64,000 bases of DNA from UBA1783 sp033808805. GTDB taxonomy: Bacteria; Bacillota_I; Bacilli_A; Erysipelotrichales; Erysipelotrichaceae. The position numbers and the translations under genes were made by a program. The stretch lies in contig JAPXMY010000010.1 of the NCBI GenBank assembly GCA_033808805.1, forward strand, positions 12,133 to 76,132, given 5' to 3'. The notes under the pieces were generated by a model, which made no database searches, was not told the DNA's origin, and was given only the letters and a program-made list of their open reading frames with translations. Shown here piece by piece: positions 16,276-25,512 of this stretch (its first letter is position 1; each line of letters starts with the position of its first letter).

Positions 16276-16699
16276 TGTTAAAAACGTTGGAAAGAAAAAT
16301 GAAATTAAAGAGGTAGCTGCTGGTTATGCCCGTAACTATCTGATTAAAAACGGATTGGCTGTTGAAGCTACTAAAAGAGCATTGGAAATACTGCAGAATC
16401 AAAAAGATGAAGCAGCAGCAAAACAGAAAGCAAAAAAGCAGCAAGCCTTGGATTTAAAAGAAAGACTTGAAAAGTTAACTTTAACTTTTAAAGTTAAAAG
16501 CGGAACTGATGGCAAACTATTTGGCAGTATTAATACTGGCAAAATTGCTGATGAATTATTAAAACAATATGATATTACGGTAGATAGACGTAAGTTTGTT
16601 GATAGCGAAAATATTACCAGATTAGGTAATTATGAGGTGAAGGTCGAATTATTTAAAGATGTAATTGCGAAATTCAAAATAGAAGTAATTAGTTTATAG
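16253..16699 (+). CDS. rplI: 50S ribosomal protein L9
   Basis: A 148-residue L9. It begins MKVILLTDVKNVGKKNEI and GYARNYLIKNGLA (the N-terminal rRNA-binding domain). A Lys/Ala-rich connecting helix (about 42-75) and the C-terminal domain GKLFGSINTGKIADEL follow. The start at 16253 is fixed by GGGAGG seven bases before it and by homology; a longer reading to 16223 is rejected. It overlaps the end of gdpP. Confidence 0.95.
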   Translation: MKVILLTDVKNVGKKNEIKEVAAGYARNYLIKNGLAVEATKRALEILQNQKDEAAAKQKAKKQQALDLKERLEKLTLTFKVKSGTDGKLFGSINTGKIADELLKQYDITVDRRKFVDSENITRLGNYEVKVELFKDVIAKFKIEVISL

Positions 16700-16709
16700 G
16701 AGGGTATTT

Positions 16710-18062
16710 ATGACTTTACAGGTACCAGCAAGTATTGATGCTGAACAGGCTTTATTGGGCTCACTATTTTTATACCCGGAAACAATGAGTTTTACTTCAG
16801 AGGAGAATTTAAAACCCGAAGATTTTTTTGTCGCCGCAAATAAGAAAATATATCAGGTAATGATAGATTTAAATAACGAAAGAAAACCAACCGATGTGGC
16901 AACAGTTATTACCAGACTTCAGGATATTCAGGAATTGAACAGTGTCGGTGGGGTAGATTATATTATGCATTTAACTGATTTAGCTATCAGCAGTGCCAAT
17001 GCGGTTCACTATATAACGATGTTGAAAGAAAAAGCCCTGTTAAGAAAGCTTATTGAAGTATCAGAACAGATAAAAAAGAAAAGCTTTGAAAGTCAGCATG
17101 AACCGATAGATGTTTTAAATGAGGCTGAAAGTTTAATCTTGAAGGTCAGCAGAGATAGAAAGGTTACAGAATTTAAAAACAGTAAAGAAGCCTTTGACGA
17201 ATTAATTGATCGAATAAACCTGCTAAAGGAAAAAAGTGGAATGACTGGTGTTCCATCAGGTTTTGAACATTTAGATAACATTACCAATGGTTTTCAGGAA
17301 AGCGATCTTATTATTGTAGCTGCCAGACCTTCAGTAGGGAAAACAGCCTTTGCCTTAAATGTTGCCAGTAATGCAGCAGTCAAATATAATCATACTGTTG
17401 CTTTGTTTTCATTGGAAATGCCTTCTATTCAATTGGCAACAAGAATGATGGCATCTGAAAGCAAGGTGGAAATACATAGAATCAGAACAGGCAGAAATTT
17501 GAACAACGATGATTGGTTTAAGATCGATCAGGCTAGAACCAGGTTGTCAAATGCCAAGATTTTTATTGATGATTCACCAACTATCAAGGTGAATGAAATT
17601 TTTGCCAAATGTCGAAAACTGCAGAAAGATCAGGGATTGGATATGATTATAGTGGATTACTTACAATTAATTGCTCCTTCAGTATCTAAAGGAGATAACA
17701 GACAATTAGAAGTAAGTGAGATATCTCGTGCTTTAAAACAGATGGCCAGAGAACTAAAGATTCCAGTGGTCGCTTTATCTCAACTGTCAAGAAACGTTGA
17801 GAAAAACAAGGAGAGAAAACCGATGCTCTCTGACTTAAGAGAATCTGGAGCTATTGAACAGGACGCAGATATTGTTATGTTTTTACATTATGACAAGGAT
17901 AGTGAAGCTAATAAAGGCGTTGAAGATATGCCATCAAAAGATACTGTAAAGGAAACTGAGCTAATTATCGCCAAGCATCGTAATGGTGCAACTGGTAGTT
18001 TTCCACTTTCCTTCAAGCCTTCAATAAATCACTTTCTTACCATAAAGAAAATTGTTGATTAG
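16710..18062 (+). CDS. dnaB: Replicative DNA helicase DnaB
   Basis: A 450-residue hexameric 5'-3' helicase of the replication fork. The N-terminal domain (1-110; begins VPASIDAEQALLGSL) precedes a RecA-type motor. The motor shows Walker A ARPSVGKTA near 205-213, Walker B MIIVDYLQL, and the finger region DLRESGAIEQDADIVMFLHYD. The length is typical and no intein is present. It follows rplI by ten bases, the usual Firmicutes order (called dnaC in Bacillus). Confidence 0.96.
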   Translation: MTLQVPASIDAEQALLGSLFLYPETMSFTSEENLKPEDFFVAANKKIYQVMIDLNNERKPTDVATVITRLQDIQELNSVGGVDYIMHLTDLAISSANAVHYITMLKEKALLRKLIEVSEQIKKKSFESQHEPIDVLNEAESLILKVSRDRKVTEFKNSKEAFDELIDRINLLKEKSGMTGVPSGFEHLDNITNGFQESDLIIVAARPSVGKTAFALNVASNAAVKYNHTVALFSLEMPSIQLATRMMASESKVEIHRIRTGRNLNNDDWFKIDQARTRLSNAKIFIDDSPTIKVNEIFAKCRKLQKDQGLDMIIVDYLQLIAPSVSKGDNRQLEVSEISRALKQMARELKIPVVALSQLSRNVEKNKERKPMLSDLRESGAIEQDADIVMFLHYDKDSEANKGVEDMPSKDTVKETELIIAKHRNGATGSFPLSFKPSINHFLTIKKIVD

Positions 18063-18079
18063 AAAAAACGAGGATTATT

Positions 18080-19603
18080 ATGAAAAGGAAAAAAGAATTA
18101 GTCTCAATATTTATCAGTCTTGTTTTTTCCATTTTAATTGTGATGTTTTTCCCTTCAAATATAGGAAAACAGGCCTTGATATCAAATGTTAATTTGAATG
18201 AGGAAAAATCATATATTACACAAAAGATAGAATATGTTTCATTAGAGCCCATTGATGTTACAAAGGTATATCATAAGGGCAATCTTATAGGAATTTTATA
18301 TGATGGTGATCTTATTCAGAATGCTATCGATATGGAAGAAGCAAAACTGGCCGGAACAAAGTTTGAGGGCTATGAAGTTGACATCAGTGATGAGATTTAT
18401 ATTCTCAGAGAGAAATCTTTCTGGAAATATGAGAATAAAGATCAGGAAATATTAGATTATATTACCAGTAACAACCTTCTGGTTGTTCAAGCGGTTAAAA
18501 TAGAAATTGTTAAAGAGGATGTTGTAGTTGATACGATATATGTCAAATCTATCGAGGATTTTTCAAATGCTCTAAGAAGATTTGCTTTGTGCTTTATTGA
18601 TGAAAAAGCTTATATTGCCTTGGAAAATCATGAAGAGATTGCTGATTTAACAACCTATGGCATTCAGGATAGAAATATTTATATTGAAGAAACTATTAAG
18701 GCAACACCAACAGGAGCCAGTACAAAAGAACTTTTTGCTGATGAAGAAGCAATATTTATGTATTTATGTTATGGAAGAGACTATCAATTGGAATATTATA
18801 CTGTTGTAGAATACGATACGATAAGTGGGGTAGCTTCAAAAGCGGGTTTGTTAGCTAAGCAGCTTTTAGCTATCAATAATGACCTTGATAATATCAATCA
18901 GGCCCTTGTACCCGGTCAGCAGTTGGTTGTTACCTATTTTACCCCACCGATTACGATAGTTGTTGAACAGCAGCGTTTAGCTCAGGAAGTAACTTATCCA
19001 ACTGAAAGTGTTTATACTTTTGATATTAAACTGCAAAAAGGAGAAGTTGTAGAAGATGTTGCTCCAGCAACAGGCTATAATGATGCCACTTATACAGATA
19101 TCTATGTAAATGGTATCTTGACAAGTTATCGTCAGGATAGTGTGGTAGTTAAAGTTGAGCCAGTAATTGGACAATATAGATATAATATGCAGGATTACAG
19201 TGATAGAGGAGTATTCTTTTCACTGCCTGTAAATAATCCCGTTATTACCTGTGACTTCTATTGTTATGCCAATCATCATGGCTGTGACTTTATCGACAGA
19301 TATAATCCATATGGAGATGTTCTAGCTGCCGCAGATGGAACAATTATTGAGAAGGGATACCATTTTGCGATGGGATACTATTATTATATTGACCATAGCA
19401 ATGGAATCGTTGCCAGATATTTACATCTGTATACGCCAGGCTATTTTGAAGTTGGAGATCTCGTTTTGAGGGGCCAGGTAATTGCCAGAATAGGCAATAC
19501 TGGTATCAGCAGTGGACCACATCTGGATATCGGTATTTATATTGATGGTGAACTTGTTGACCCATGCTGGGTACTGCCATGTGAACAGGCTGGTAGGCAA
19601 TAA
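18080..19603 (+). CDS. M23-family cell wall peptidase-like protein with LysM/G5-like regions
   Basis: A 507-residue protein anchored by one N-terminal helix (about 11-27). A long extracytoplasmic part follows, with a LysM-like segment near 245-298 (VVEYDTISGVASKAG ... LVPGQQLVV), a G5-like segment near 305-365 and a C-terminal M23 domain (385-500). The M23 ligands H399 and D403 and the catalytic histidines H449 and H481 are present. The third zinc ligand, the second His of the usual HxH, is D483. The protein may hydrolyse peptidoglycan crosslinks, or be a catalytically weak regulator. It is coupled to walJ by a TAATG overlap. Confidence 0.82.
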   Translation: MKRKKELVSIFISLVFSILIVMFFPSNIGKQALISNVNLNEEKSYITQKIEYVSLEPIDVTKVYHKGNLIGILYDGDLIQNAIDMEEAKLAGTKFEGYEVDISDEIYILREKSFWKYENKDQEILDYITSNNLLVVQAVKIEIVKEDVVVDTIYVKSIEDFSNALRRFALCFIDEKAYIALENHEEIADLTTYGIQDRNIYIEETIKATPTGASTKELFADEEAIFMYLCYGRDYQLEYYTVVEYDTISGVASKAGLLAKQLLAINNDLDNINQALVPGQQLVVTYFTPPITIVVEQQRLAQEVTYPTESVYTFDIKLQKGEVVEDVAPATGYNDATYTDIYVNGILTSYRQDSVVVKVEPVIGQYRYNMQDYSDRGVFFSLPVNNPVITCDFYCYANHHGCDFIDRYNPYGDVLAAADGTIIEKGYHFAMGYYYYIDHSNGIVARYLHLYTPGYFEVGDLVLRGQVIARIGNTGISSGPHLDIGIYIDGELVDPCWVLPCEQAGRQ

Positions 19604-20349
19604 TGAAGTATTATGTTTTAGCCAGTGGTTCAAAGGGAAATTGTACAGTTGTAAAAAGTAAGAATACTACAATTATGATTGACTGTGGTATAACCCAAAA
19701 GTATCTGAAAGAGTCATTTGAAGAAATTGGACTTGATTATCAGGATTTAGATGGCGTATTAATTACTCACAGTCACAGTGATCATCTGAGTAATACCAGA
19801 ATAATTAAAGACCTGAATGTCTACTCTCCCTTTAAAATAAGTGGACTAAACAAAAATCATTTAATTGAACCAATTGAGGTATTTACTATTAATGATTTAG
19901 AAATTTTAGCCATACCTCTTTCTCATGATACTGATATTACCGTCGGTTATGTTATTTATGATGGGATTGAAACGCTGGTAATTGTTACGGATACCGGATA
20001 TCTGTCAGAAAGAAATATTAAAATTATCAGAAATGCTAATTATTATATCATGGAAAGCAATCACGATCCGGAAATGTTATTGAATACCAATAGACCAAAG
20101 GGTATTAAAAGTCGCATATTATCGGATTATGGCCATCTTTCAAATGAAGATTGCGGCTATGCGCTGTTGCAATGTGTCAATGAAGACACTAAAGAAATTG
20201 TTCTGGCTCATATTTCAGAAGAAGCAAATACCAGAGAGCTGGCTTACAACAGCTTGATTGAGCTGTTTGATAGAAAAGGACTCGATTATCAGGATATAAA
20301 AATCAAGGCTGCTAAACAATTTGAAATTATTAAAGGTGGATCAGATTAG
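19603..20349 (+). CDS. walJ: WalJ (YycJ)-type MBL-fold hydrolase
   Basis: A 248-residue metallo-beta-lactamase-fold protein. The metal motif is THSHSDHL near 56-63. SGSKGNCTVV at the start, LVIVTDTGYL, and NHDPEMLLNTNRP are typical of the YycJ/WalJ subfamily. In Bacillus it is linked to the WalRK wall-stress system and to a proposed 5'-3' exonuclease role. Here walR and walK are absent from the neighbourhood, but the cell-wall peptidase-like gene just before it keeps the wall context. Its terminator overlaps its stop codon. Confidence 0.88.
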   Translation: MKYYVLASGSKGNCTVVKSKNTTIMIDCGITQKYLKESFEEIGLDYQDLDGVLITHSHSDHLSNTRIIKDLNVYSPFKISGLNKNHLIEPIEVFTINDLEILAIPLSHDTDITVGYVIYDGIETLVIVTDTGYLSERNIKIIRNANYYIMESNHDPEMLLNTNRPKGIKSRILSDYGHLSNEDCGYALLQCVNEDTKEIVLAHISEEANTRELAYNSLIELFDRKGLDYQDIKIKAAKQFEIIKGGSD

Positions 20350-20360
20350 ATTCACCTTTT
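20332..20360 (+). terminator. Terminator overlapping the walJ stop
   Basis: GGTGGATC and GATTCACC pair (one G-T wobble) around AGATTA and are followed by TTTT. The stem includes the last codons and stop of walJ. Confidence 0.7.
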
Positions 20361-20382
20361 ATTATTGTCTGGTTTTGTAATG

Positions 20383-20391
20383 TGATATACT
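20383..20391 (+). promoter_or_regulatory. Extended -10 promoter of mnmG
   Basis: TGATATACT, 22 bases before the start codon, matches an extended -10. TTGTCT at 20365 is a possible -35 with a short 15-base spacer. The mRNA would have a very short leader. Confidence 0.55.
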
Positions 20392-20412
20392 TATACAGTA
20401 GGAGAAACAAGT

Positions 20413-22281
20413 ATGGTTGATGTAATCGTAGTAGGAGCAGGTCATGCCGGATGTGAAGCCGCACTAGCCACAAGCAGGCTAGGTTTTAACACTGTTTTAT
20501 GTACCATAAATAAAGACTTTATGGCATCTTTACCATGCAATCCTTCTATCGGTGGGCCAGCAAAAGGAGTAGTCGTCAGAGAAATTGATGCTTTAGGTGG
20601 TCAGATGGCTAAAATAGCAGATGCTACAGCCTTGCAGTTCAAGATGCTGAACACAACCAAGGGACCAGGGGTTAGAAGTTTAAGAATTCAGGCAGACAAG
20701 ATTTTATATAAAAAGAAAATGCGAGAAGTCTTAGAGAAGCAAAATAATTTAACCATCAGGGAGTGTTTGATTGAAGAGCTGGTGGTAGAAGATGGCAAAA
20801 TTAAAGGAGTAATAACTGAAACAAAGGAATTTTTAGTATCTAAGATAGTTATCTTAACTACAGGTACCTTTATGAATTCTAAAATAATGGTTTCAGATCA
20901 CGTTACATCAATTGGACCAGATAATCAAAGAACAACAAAAAATCTTTCCAATAATTTAAGAGAACTTGGTTTTAAGATTTTTAGATTGAAAACAGGTACG
21001 CCAGCCAGAATCAAAACGGCTTCGATTGATTTTTCCTATGCTACTTTAGAACCTGGTAATACCGAAACAGAAGCTTTCTCCTTTGAGAGTGAAAAACCGT
21101 TACCATTAAAAGATCAGATACCATGTTATCTGATCTATACTCAGCCTGAAACTCATCAGATAATTCAAAAAAATTTGCATAAATCAAGTATGTATTCAGG
21201 AGTTGTTGAAGGAATTGGTACCAGATACTGTCCATCAGTAGAAGATAAAATTGTCAGATTTGCTGATAAGGAAAGACATCAGATTTTTTTAGAACCTGAA
21301 TCCTTATCATTGGATACAACCTATGTTCAAGGTTTTTCAACCAGTATGCCTTATGATGTTCAGGACAGGATGCTATATTCTTTACCAGGATTTAAAAATC
21401 ATATTGTTGATAAATATGCCTATGCCATAGAATACGATGCTATTGATCCACTACATCTTAAACCATCTTTAGAAACTAAACTGGTAGAAAACTTGTTTAC
21501 TGCCGGTCAGATTAATGGTACTTCCGGTTATGAAGAGGCAGCTGGTCAGGGACTTCTGGCAGGTATTAACGCCGCAAATAAGCTAAAAGGAAAGCCACCA
21601 CTGATTTTAAGAAGGGATGAGGCCTATATTGGAGTAATGATTGATGATTTAGTTACCAAGGGCACAAAGGAGCCCTATCGTCTGTTAACCAGCAGAGCTG
21701 AATATCGTTTGTTATTGAGACACGACAATGCTGATCAGAGACTGACTGAATATGGTTATCAGGTTGGTCTGATAAGTGAAGAAAGATATCAGAAGTATCT
21801 TTTTAAGGTAAACCAGCTGAATCATTTCAAACAGCTTTTAGCTGAAATAAAAGTTAATTACAGTCAAGAGTTAATTGCTTATCTGGTTGAAAAAGGTTAT
21901 GGCGATAATAAGAGCCATAGCAACTGTTATGATCTGATAAAAAGGCCAAATGTTGAAACAAAAGTTATCTGTCATTTACATGACATTGAAATTGATGAAA
22001 AGGTTGCCGATCAGCTGGATATTGAAATTAAATTTGAAGGTTATATTTCCAAAACCAGAAGAGAAGCAGCTAATCTGATCAGATTAGAGAAGCAGCCTCT
22101 ACCATATGATTTGGATTATAATAAAATAGTAAATTTATCGATTGAAGCTAAAGAAAAACTATTAGCTGTAAAACCTTTAACTATTGGTCAGGCTTCAAGG
22201 ATTTCTGGAGTAAATCCAGCTGATATAATAACGCTTCAAATTTATCTGAAACAATACAGGGAGAACCAAGATGAAAAATAA
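20413..22281 (+). CDS. mnmG: tRNA uridine 5-carboxymethylaminomethyl modification enzyme MnmG
   Basis: A 622-residue FAD protein (GidA) that, with MnmE, modifies U34 of certain tRNAs. The FAD-binding VVGAGHAGCEAALA is at residues 6-19, and SLPCNPSIGGPAKG and GTPARIK are conserved. The C-terminal helical domain has the conserved RAEYRLLLRHDNAD. The length is standard. It overlaps the nucleoside hydrolase gene by 11 bases. mnmE is not in this window. Confidence 0.95.
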   Translation: MVDVIVVGAGHAGCEAALATSRLGFNTVLCTINKDFMASLPCNPSIGGPAKGVVVREIDALGGQMAKIADATALQFKMLNTTKGPGVRSLRIQADKILYKKKMREVLEKQNNLTIRECLIEELVVEDGKIKGVITETKEFLVSKIVILTTGTFMNSKIMVSDHVTSIGPDNQRTTKNLSNNLRELGFKIFRLKTGTPARIKTASIDFSYATLEPGNTETEAFSFESEKPLPLKDQIPCYLIYTQPETHQIIQKNLHKSSMYSGVVEGIGTRYCPSVEDKIVRFADKERHQIFLEPESLSLDTTYVQGFSTSMPYDVQDRMLYSLPGFKNHIVDKYAYAIEYDAIDPLHLKPSLETKLVENLFTAGQINGTSGYEEAAGQGLLAGINAANKLKGKPPLILRRDEAYIGVMIDDLVTKGTKEPYRLLTSRAEYRLLLRHDNADQRLTEYGYQVGLISEERYQKYLFKVNQLNHFKQLLAEIKVNYSQELIAYLVEKGYGDNKSHSNCYDLIKRPNVETKVICHLHDIEIDEKVADQLDIEIKFEGYISKTRREAANLIRLEKQPLPYDLDYNKIVNLSIEAKEKLLAVKPLTIGQASRISGVNPADIITLQIYLKQYRENQDEK

Positions 22282-23239
22282 AAGGAAAGTAATTATTGAC
22301 TGTGATCCTGGTGTCGATGATGCCTTAGCTATTAATGCTTTACTTTTAAAGGAAGAAGTAGAAGTATTGGGTATTAGTTGTGTTGGTGGTAACAGACCCC
22401 TGGAGTACACTTATAAAAATGCTTTGCGTTTAGTGGATTTCTTTAACAGTGACGTCAAGGTTTATAAGGGAGTAGAACCCTTATCAATTGACCCTGATAT
22501 TAAAACCAGTTTCTTTCATGGTGTAAATGGTTTTGGGGATGTTGAGATACCTTATAGTGAGAAAAATCTAAGCGATGTCAATGCTGTTGATTTTTTAGAG
22601 GAAATGTTGTTAAAGTATCCTGGTGAAGTTGAAATTCTGGCTTTAGGACCATTATCAAATCTGGCAGCTCTGATTTTAAAAAATCCTCAGGCTTTTAAAA
22701 ACGCCAAAGCTATCTATTCGATGGGTGGAACATTTACGATGGGTAATATTACTCCGTATTGTGAATTTAACTATTATTTCGATTTAAAGGCTTTGGATAT
22801 TGTGATGAAGGCCTTAAATGAAAATAAAGTGGTATTCCATATGTTCCCACTGGATGTAACGATGAAAGTATACTTTGATGTTAATGAGTTTACCTTTTTA
22901 AGATATGAAGGTGGTGTTTGGGGTAATCTGGTAGCTGATATTTTTGAAAATCATTATCTGGTTAAAACCTATCAGGCAATAGGAAAAACATTCTGTGTTT
23001 TACATGATCTGGTAGCTGCTATGTATATGTTTAATCCGGAATTATTTGATGAAGTAGAGCCGGTTAGAATTACATTTGAATATGATGGTGAAAGAAAAGG
23101 AAAGATGAGTAGAGAATCAGCGGATACCAATATTTATGTTCATGAAGATGTTGACAGCTATAAGATGAAAGAGGCTTATCTGGCTATCAACTATGATAAA
23201 AAAGTAATAGAAAAATATCGTAATTTAAACAGAAGTTAG
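22271..23239 (+). CDS. Inosine/uridine-preferring nucleoside hydrolase family protein
   Basis: A 322-residue hydrolase of nucleoside N-glycosidic bonds. The calcium-binding signature DCDPGVDDA is at 10-18. The substrate-binding LALGPLSNLA near 124-133, the MGGT loop, CEFNYYFD, and the C-terminal HDLVAAMY that supplies catalytic and calcium ligands are all present. It probably salvages ribonucleosides to base plus ribose. Its first codons overlap the end of mnmG, so it is translated in coupling. Confidence 0.88.
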   Translation: MKNKRKVIIDCDPGVDDALAINALLLKEEVEVLGISCVGGNRPLEYTYKNALRLVDFFNSDVKVYKGVEPLSIDPDIKTSFFHGVNGFGDVEIPYSEKNLSDVNAVDFLEEMLLKYPGEVEILALGPLSNLAALILKNPQAFKNAKAIYSMGGTFTMGNITPYCEFNYYFDLKALDIVMKALNENKVVFHMFPLDVTMKVYFDVNEFTFLRYEGGVWGNLVADIFENHYLVKTYQAIGKTFCVLHDLVAAMYMFNPELFDEVEPVRITFEYDGERKGKMSRESADTNIYVHEDVDSYKMKEAYLAINYDKKVIEKYRNLNRS

Positions 23240-23257
23240 GTCATACCTGACTTTTTT
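23233..23257 (+). terminator. Terminator after the nucleoside hydrolase gene
   Basis: AAGTTAGGT and ACCTGACTT form a 9-bp stem (one G-T pair) with loop CAT and six Ts; the stem includes the stop codon. Confidence 0.8.
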
Positions 23258-23276
23258 ATTAAAAGAGAAAGAAAAG

Positions 23277-23307
23277 AAAAATACTATCAAACAGTGACAG
23301 TATTTTT
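23277..23307. terminator. Hairpin terminator for the folate operon
   Basis: AAAAATACT and AGTATTTTT with an inner TCA/TGA pairing form a near-perfect stem with T runs on both strands. It lies past the end of the minus-strand folate operon and can back up the plus-strand terminator. Confidence 0.75.
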
Positions 23308-23334
23308 AAAAGATTATCTATGGAAATCTATCAG

Positions 23335-23448
23335 CTATAATATCCAGAATTTAAACACATGAATAATTCCTACTATAATCAATATGAATAGTAAGATACA
23401 AAACGAGATATACATTATCAGCAAAGCTCTTATACGGTTTCTGTCCAT
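23335..23448 (-). CDS. 37-residue single-helix membrane peptide
   Basis: A short reading frame after GAAAGGA (spacing about eight bases), encoding MDRNRIRALL, then a hydrophobic stretch of about 20 residues (IMYISFCILLFILIIVGIIH) and the end VFKFWIL. The basic N-terminus and single helix give a small membrane protein with its N-terminus inside. It lies 35 bases after folT in the same direction and before the operon terminator, so it is probably expressed with the folate genes. I recognise no family; coding is inferred from the ribosome binding site, hydrophobicity and position. Confidence 0.5.
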   Translation of the reverse strand: MDRNRIRALLIMYISFCILLFILIIVGIIHVFKFWIL

Positions 23449-23483
23449 GTTTTAATTCCTTTCTCAATTCAATACGAATTAGC

Positions 23484-24005
23484 TTATTTGGCAATTTTCT
23501 TTATCAGCTCAATTGTTTTTGGCAAGACTGTGGCATAAATAACAGCTAAAACCGCTCCAGATACAATCTTTAACGGAATAGAGCCGAATACCAGCACATC
23601 AGAGTAGTAGCCATACACCTTAGCATCAACAAATAGAGCCAGGGTATTTAGGGTTGTGACCAGTAAGGCTGAAAATATAGCTATTAGAGAAATTGTTTTA
23701 AAATTTAAATCATTCTTTTTCCTTTCAGCAATATATCCAACCATAAACCCACTGATAGCGTGAGGTAAAATCCACAAGATGGTAGTGGCTGTAAAACCAT
23801 ATCCCGAAAACAGTAACTGATATAAAAAACTGCCAATAAAACCAACCATAAAACCATCAAGTTTACCAAAGAGCAAACCCGCTGCTAAAACAGGAAAAGC
23901 TTCAAAAGTGAATTTGAAGTTCAATAGTTTTATAGGAGTTAATATTGATAAAATTACCTTCATGGCTATTAACATTGATATGGTTGTTAAGCGTTTAGTT
24001 GTCAT
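23484..24005 (-). CDS. folT: ECF transporter S component, FolT-like (folate uptake)
   Basis: A 173-residue substrate-binding membrane subunit of an energy-coupling-factor transporter, with five to six helices. The segments FKFTFEAFPVLAAGLLFGKL and DGFMVGFIGSFLYQLLFSGYG follow the FolT pattern. A folate substrate is strongly supported by context: folD, fchA and fhs lie upstream in the same operon. It needs the shared ECF ATPases and EcfT from elsewhere in the genome. It begins 28 bases after folD ends. Confidence 0.83.
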   Translation of the reverse strand: MTTKRLTTISMLIAMKVILSILTPIKLLNFKFTFEAFPVLAAGLLFGKLDGFMVGFIGSFLYQLLFSGYGFTATTILWILPHAISGFMVGYIAERKKNDLNFKTISLIAIFSALLVTTLNTLALFVDAKVYGYYSDVLVFGSIPLKIVSGAVLAVIYATVLPKTIELIKKIAK

Positions 24006-24033
24006 GGTTCTCCTTTATGATGTAAATATCATA

Positions 24034-24885
24034 TCACAGCTTTCTTTTAGCTGAAATAGCCAAATTATTTAATAGCACAGCAATAGTAACTGAACCTACT
24101 CCTTTTGGAACAGGAGAAATATTTTCCACAATTTCTTTTACTTCATCAAATAAAACATCGCCACACAGTTTCTTTTTTTGATGATTGTAGTTAATTCCTA
24201 CATCAATAACGGTTTGATCAGGGCTGAAGTAATCTTTATTTAAAGATTCCATCTGTCCACTGCAGGCAACGATAATATCGGCTTTTTTGGTTAAGGAAGC
24301 AATGTCCTCACTTTTGGAGTGACAGATAGTAACCGTACAGTTTTCATTTAAAAGCAACATGCCTACTGGTTTTCCAACAACTAAACTTCTACCAATAACT
24401 ACAGCTCTTTTACCAGTTAGAGCAATGTCATAGTATTTTAACATTTCAATAACAGCCTGAGCAGTACATGGAGCAAAATATTTGTCAGTATTGTTAAATA
24501 GAGAAGATAAGGCTAGATCACTTCCTCCATCGATATCTTTCGCTGGATTTAGGTAGTTTCTAGCTTTTTCATTGTCCAGATGTTTTGGTAAAGGACGTAG
24601 CATTAATATGCCATCAATACTGTCATCCTTATTTAAGGAGTCCAGAATCTGATAAAAATGATCATATTCAACATCACTATTCAAAGCAATTGTTTTGACA
24701 TTGATGCCTAACTTTTCGCATCTTCTGATAGCTGCTTTTTCATAAGAGAGATCATCAGCCTTTTCTCCAACTCTCAAGATGGCTAAAGAAATATCTTTGG
24801 CCTTATTTTTAAGTGCTTGTACTGTTTTTCTGGTTTTTTCGCTGATGCTGTCACTGACAGCTTTTCCATATAAAATGTTAGCCAT
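24034..24885 (-). CDS. folD: Methylenetetrahydrofolate dehydrogenase/methenyltetrahydrofolate cyclohydrolase
   Basis: A 283-residue bifunctional enzyme that interconverts 5,10-methylene-, 5,10-methenyl- and 10-formyl-tetrahydrofolate. Visible are the catalytic region around SYEKAAIRRCEKLGI, the family signature DGILMLRPLPKHL, the NADP-binding VVIGRSLVVGKPVGMLL and the closing PVPKGVGSVTIAVLL. Its ATG overlaps the stop of fchA (TAATG), which couples translation. It joins the reactions of Fhs and FchA on either side of methenyl-folate. Confidence 0.94.
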   Translation of the reverse strand: MANILYGKAVSDSISEKTRKTVQALKNKAKDISLAILRVGEKADDLSYEKAAIRRCEKLGINVKTIALNSDVEYDHFYQILDSLNKDDSIDGILMLRPLPKHLDNEKARNYLNPAKDIDGGSDLALSSLFNNTDKYFAPCTAQAVIEMLKYYDIALTGKRAVVIGRSLVVGKPVGMLLLNENCTVTICHSKSEDIASLTKKADIIVACSGQMESLNKDYFSPDQTVIDVGINYNHQKKKLCGDVLFDEVKEIVENISPVPKGVGSVTIAVLLNNLAISAKRKL

Positions 24886-25496
24886 TATATCATCTCTCCA
24901 TTAATAGTTTCAAAAACTGATTTTGCTGCTTTAGAATATTTTTCTACCAGTTCATCAACTTCTTTATTTCTTTTATTGGCGAATTTTCTATCTTTCATAA
25001 ATTTAGTATTAACCTTAACATTGATGCTGCAGCCATATAAAGCTCCATAAGCCAGCATTGCTGCTGTAGCTATATCTGATATTACTAATTTTGAACCGAT
25101 CTGAGAATATCTTTCTAAAAGTTCAATCACTTTGGTAATGTCTTTTAAAATAGTAAAAGGACCTTCACTGGCGGTGATCAAGCAGTTTTCCAAAATTTTA
25201 TCTCTATCAGGGTTATTTTTATCCAGACTGTAAGCTTTTGAAAGTGGTAAAAAGCTTTCAGCATCCAAATTGATGTCTTCCAGCAGTTTAATTCTCAAGG
25301 TTTCAGATTGCTGGTTTAATTCAATTATTTCTTCTTCTACATTTTGATACCTTTTTTTGCCAATGGTTAAAGAAGCCACCATACTTCCTAATGATGAAGC
25401 CAAAGCCCCCACAAGAGCGCATGCTCCACCACCACCAGGGACAGGAGCTTTACTAGATAAATCAATAGTAAATTGTTCAATAGACTGTTTATACAT
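24885..25496 (-). CDS. fchA: Formiminotetrahydrofolate cyclodeaminase family protein
   Basis: A 203-residue, all-helical cyclodeaminase that releases ammonia from 5-formimino-tetrahydrofolate to give methenyl-tetrahydrofolate. The N-terminal APVPGGGGACALVGALASSLG is the family signature, and the conserved NVKVNTKFMKD lies near the end. The start at 25496 (MYKQSIEQF) is chosen because homology begins there and AAAGGA lies upstream; a longer reading would run into fhs. It is a stand-alone form, as in purine-fermenting clostridia, and sits between fhs and folD. Confidence 0.88.
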   Translation of the reverse strand: MYKQSIEQFTIDLSSKAPVPGGGGACALVGALASSLGSMVASLTIGKKRYQNVEEEIIELNQQSETLRIKLLEDINLDAESFLPLSKAYSLDKNNPDRDKILENCLITASEGPFTILKDITKVIELLERYSQIGSKLVISDIATAAMLAYGALYGCSINVKVNTKFMKDRKFANKRNKEVDELVEKYSKAAKSVFETINGEMI

Positions 25497-25512
25497 AAAT
25501 ATCTTTTTCCTT

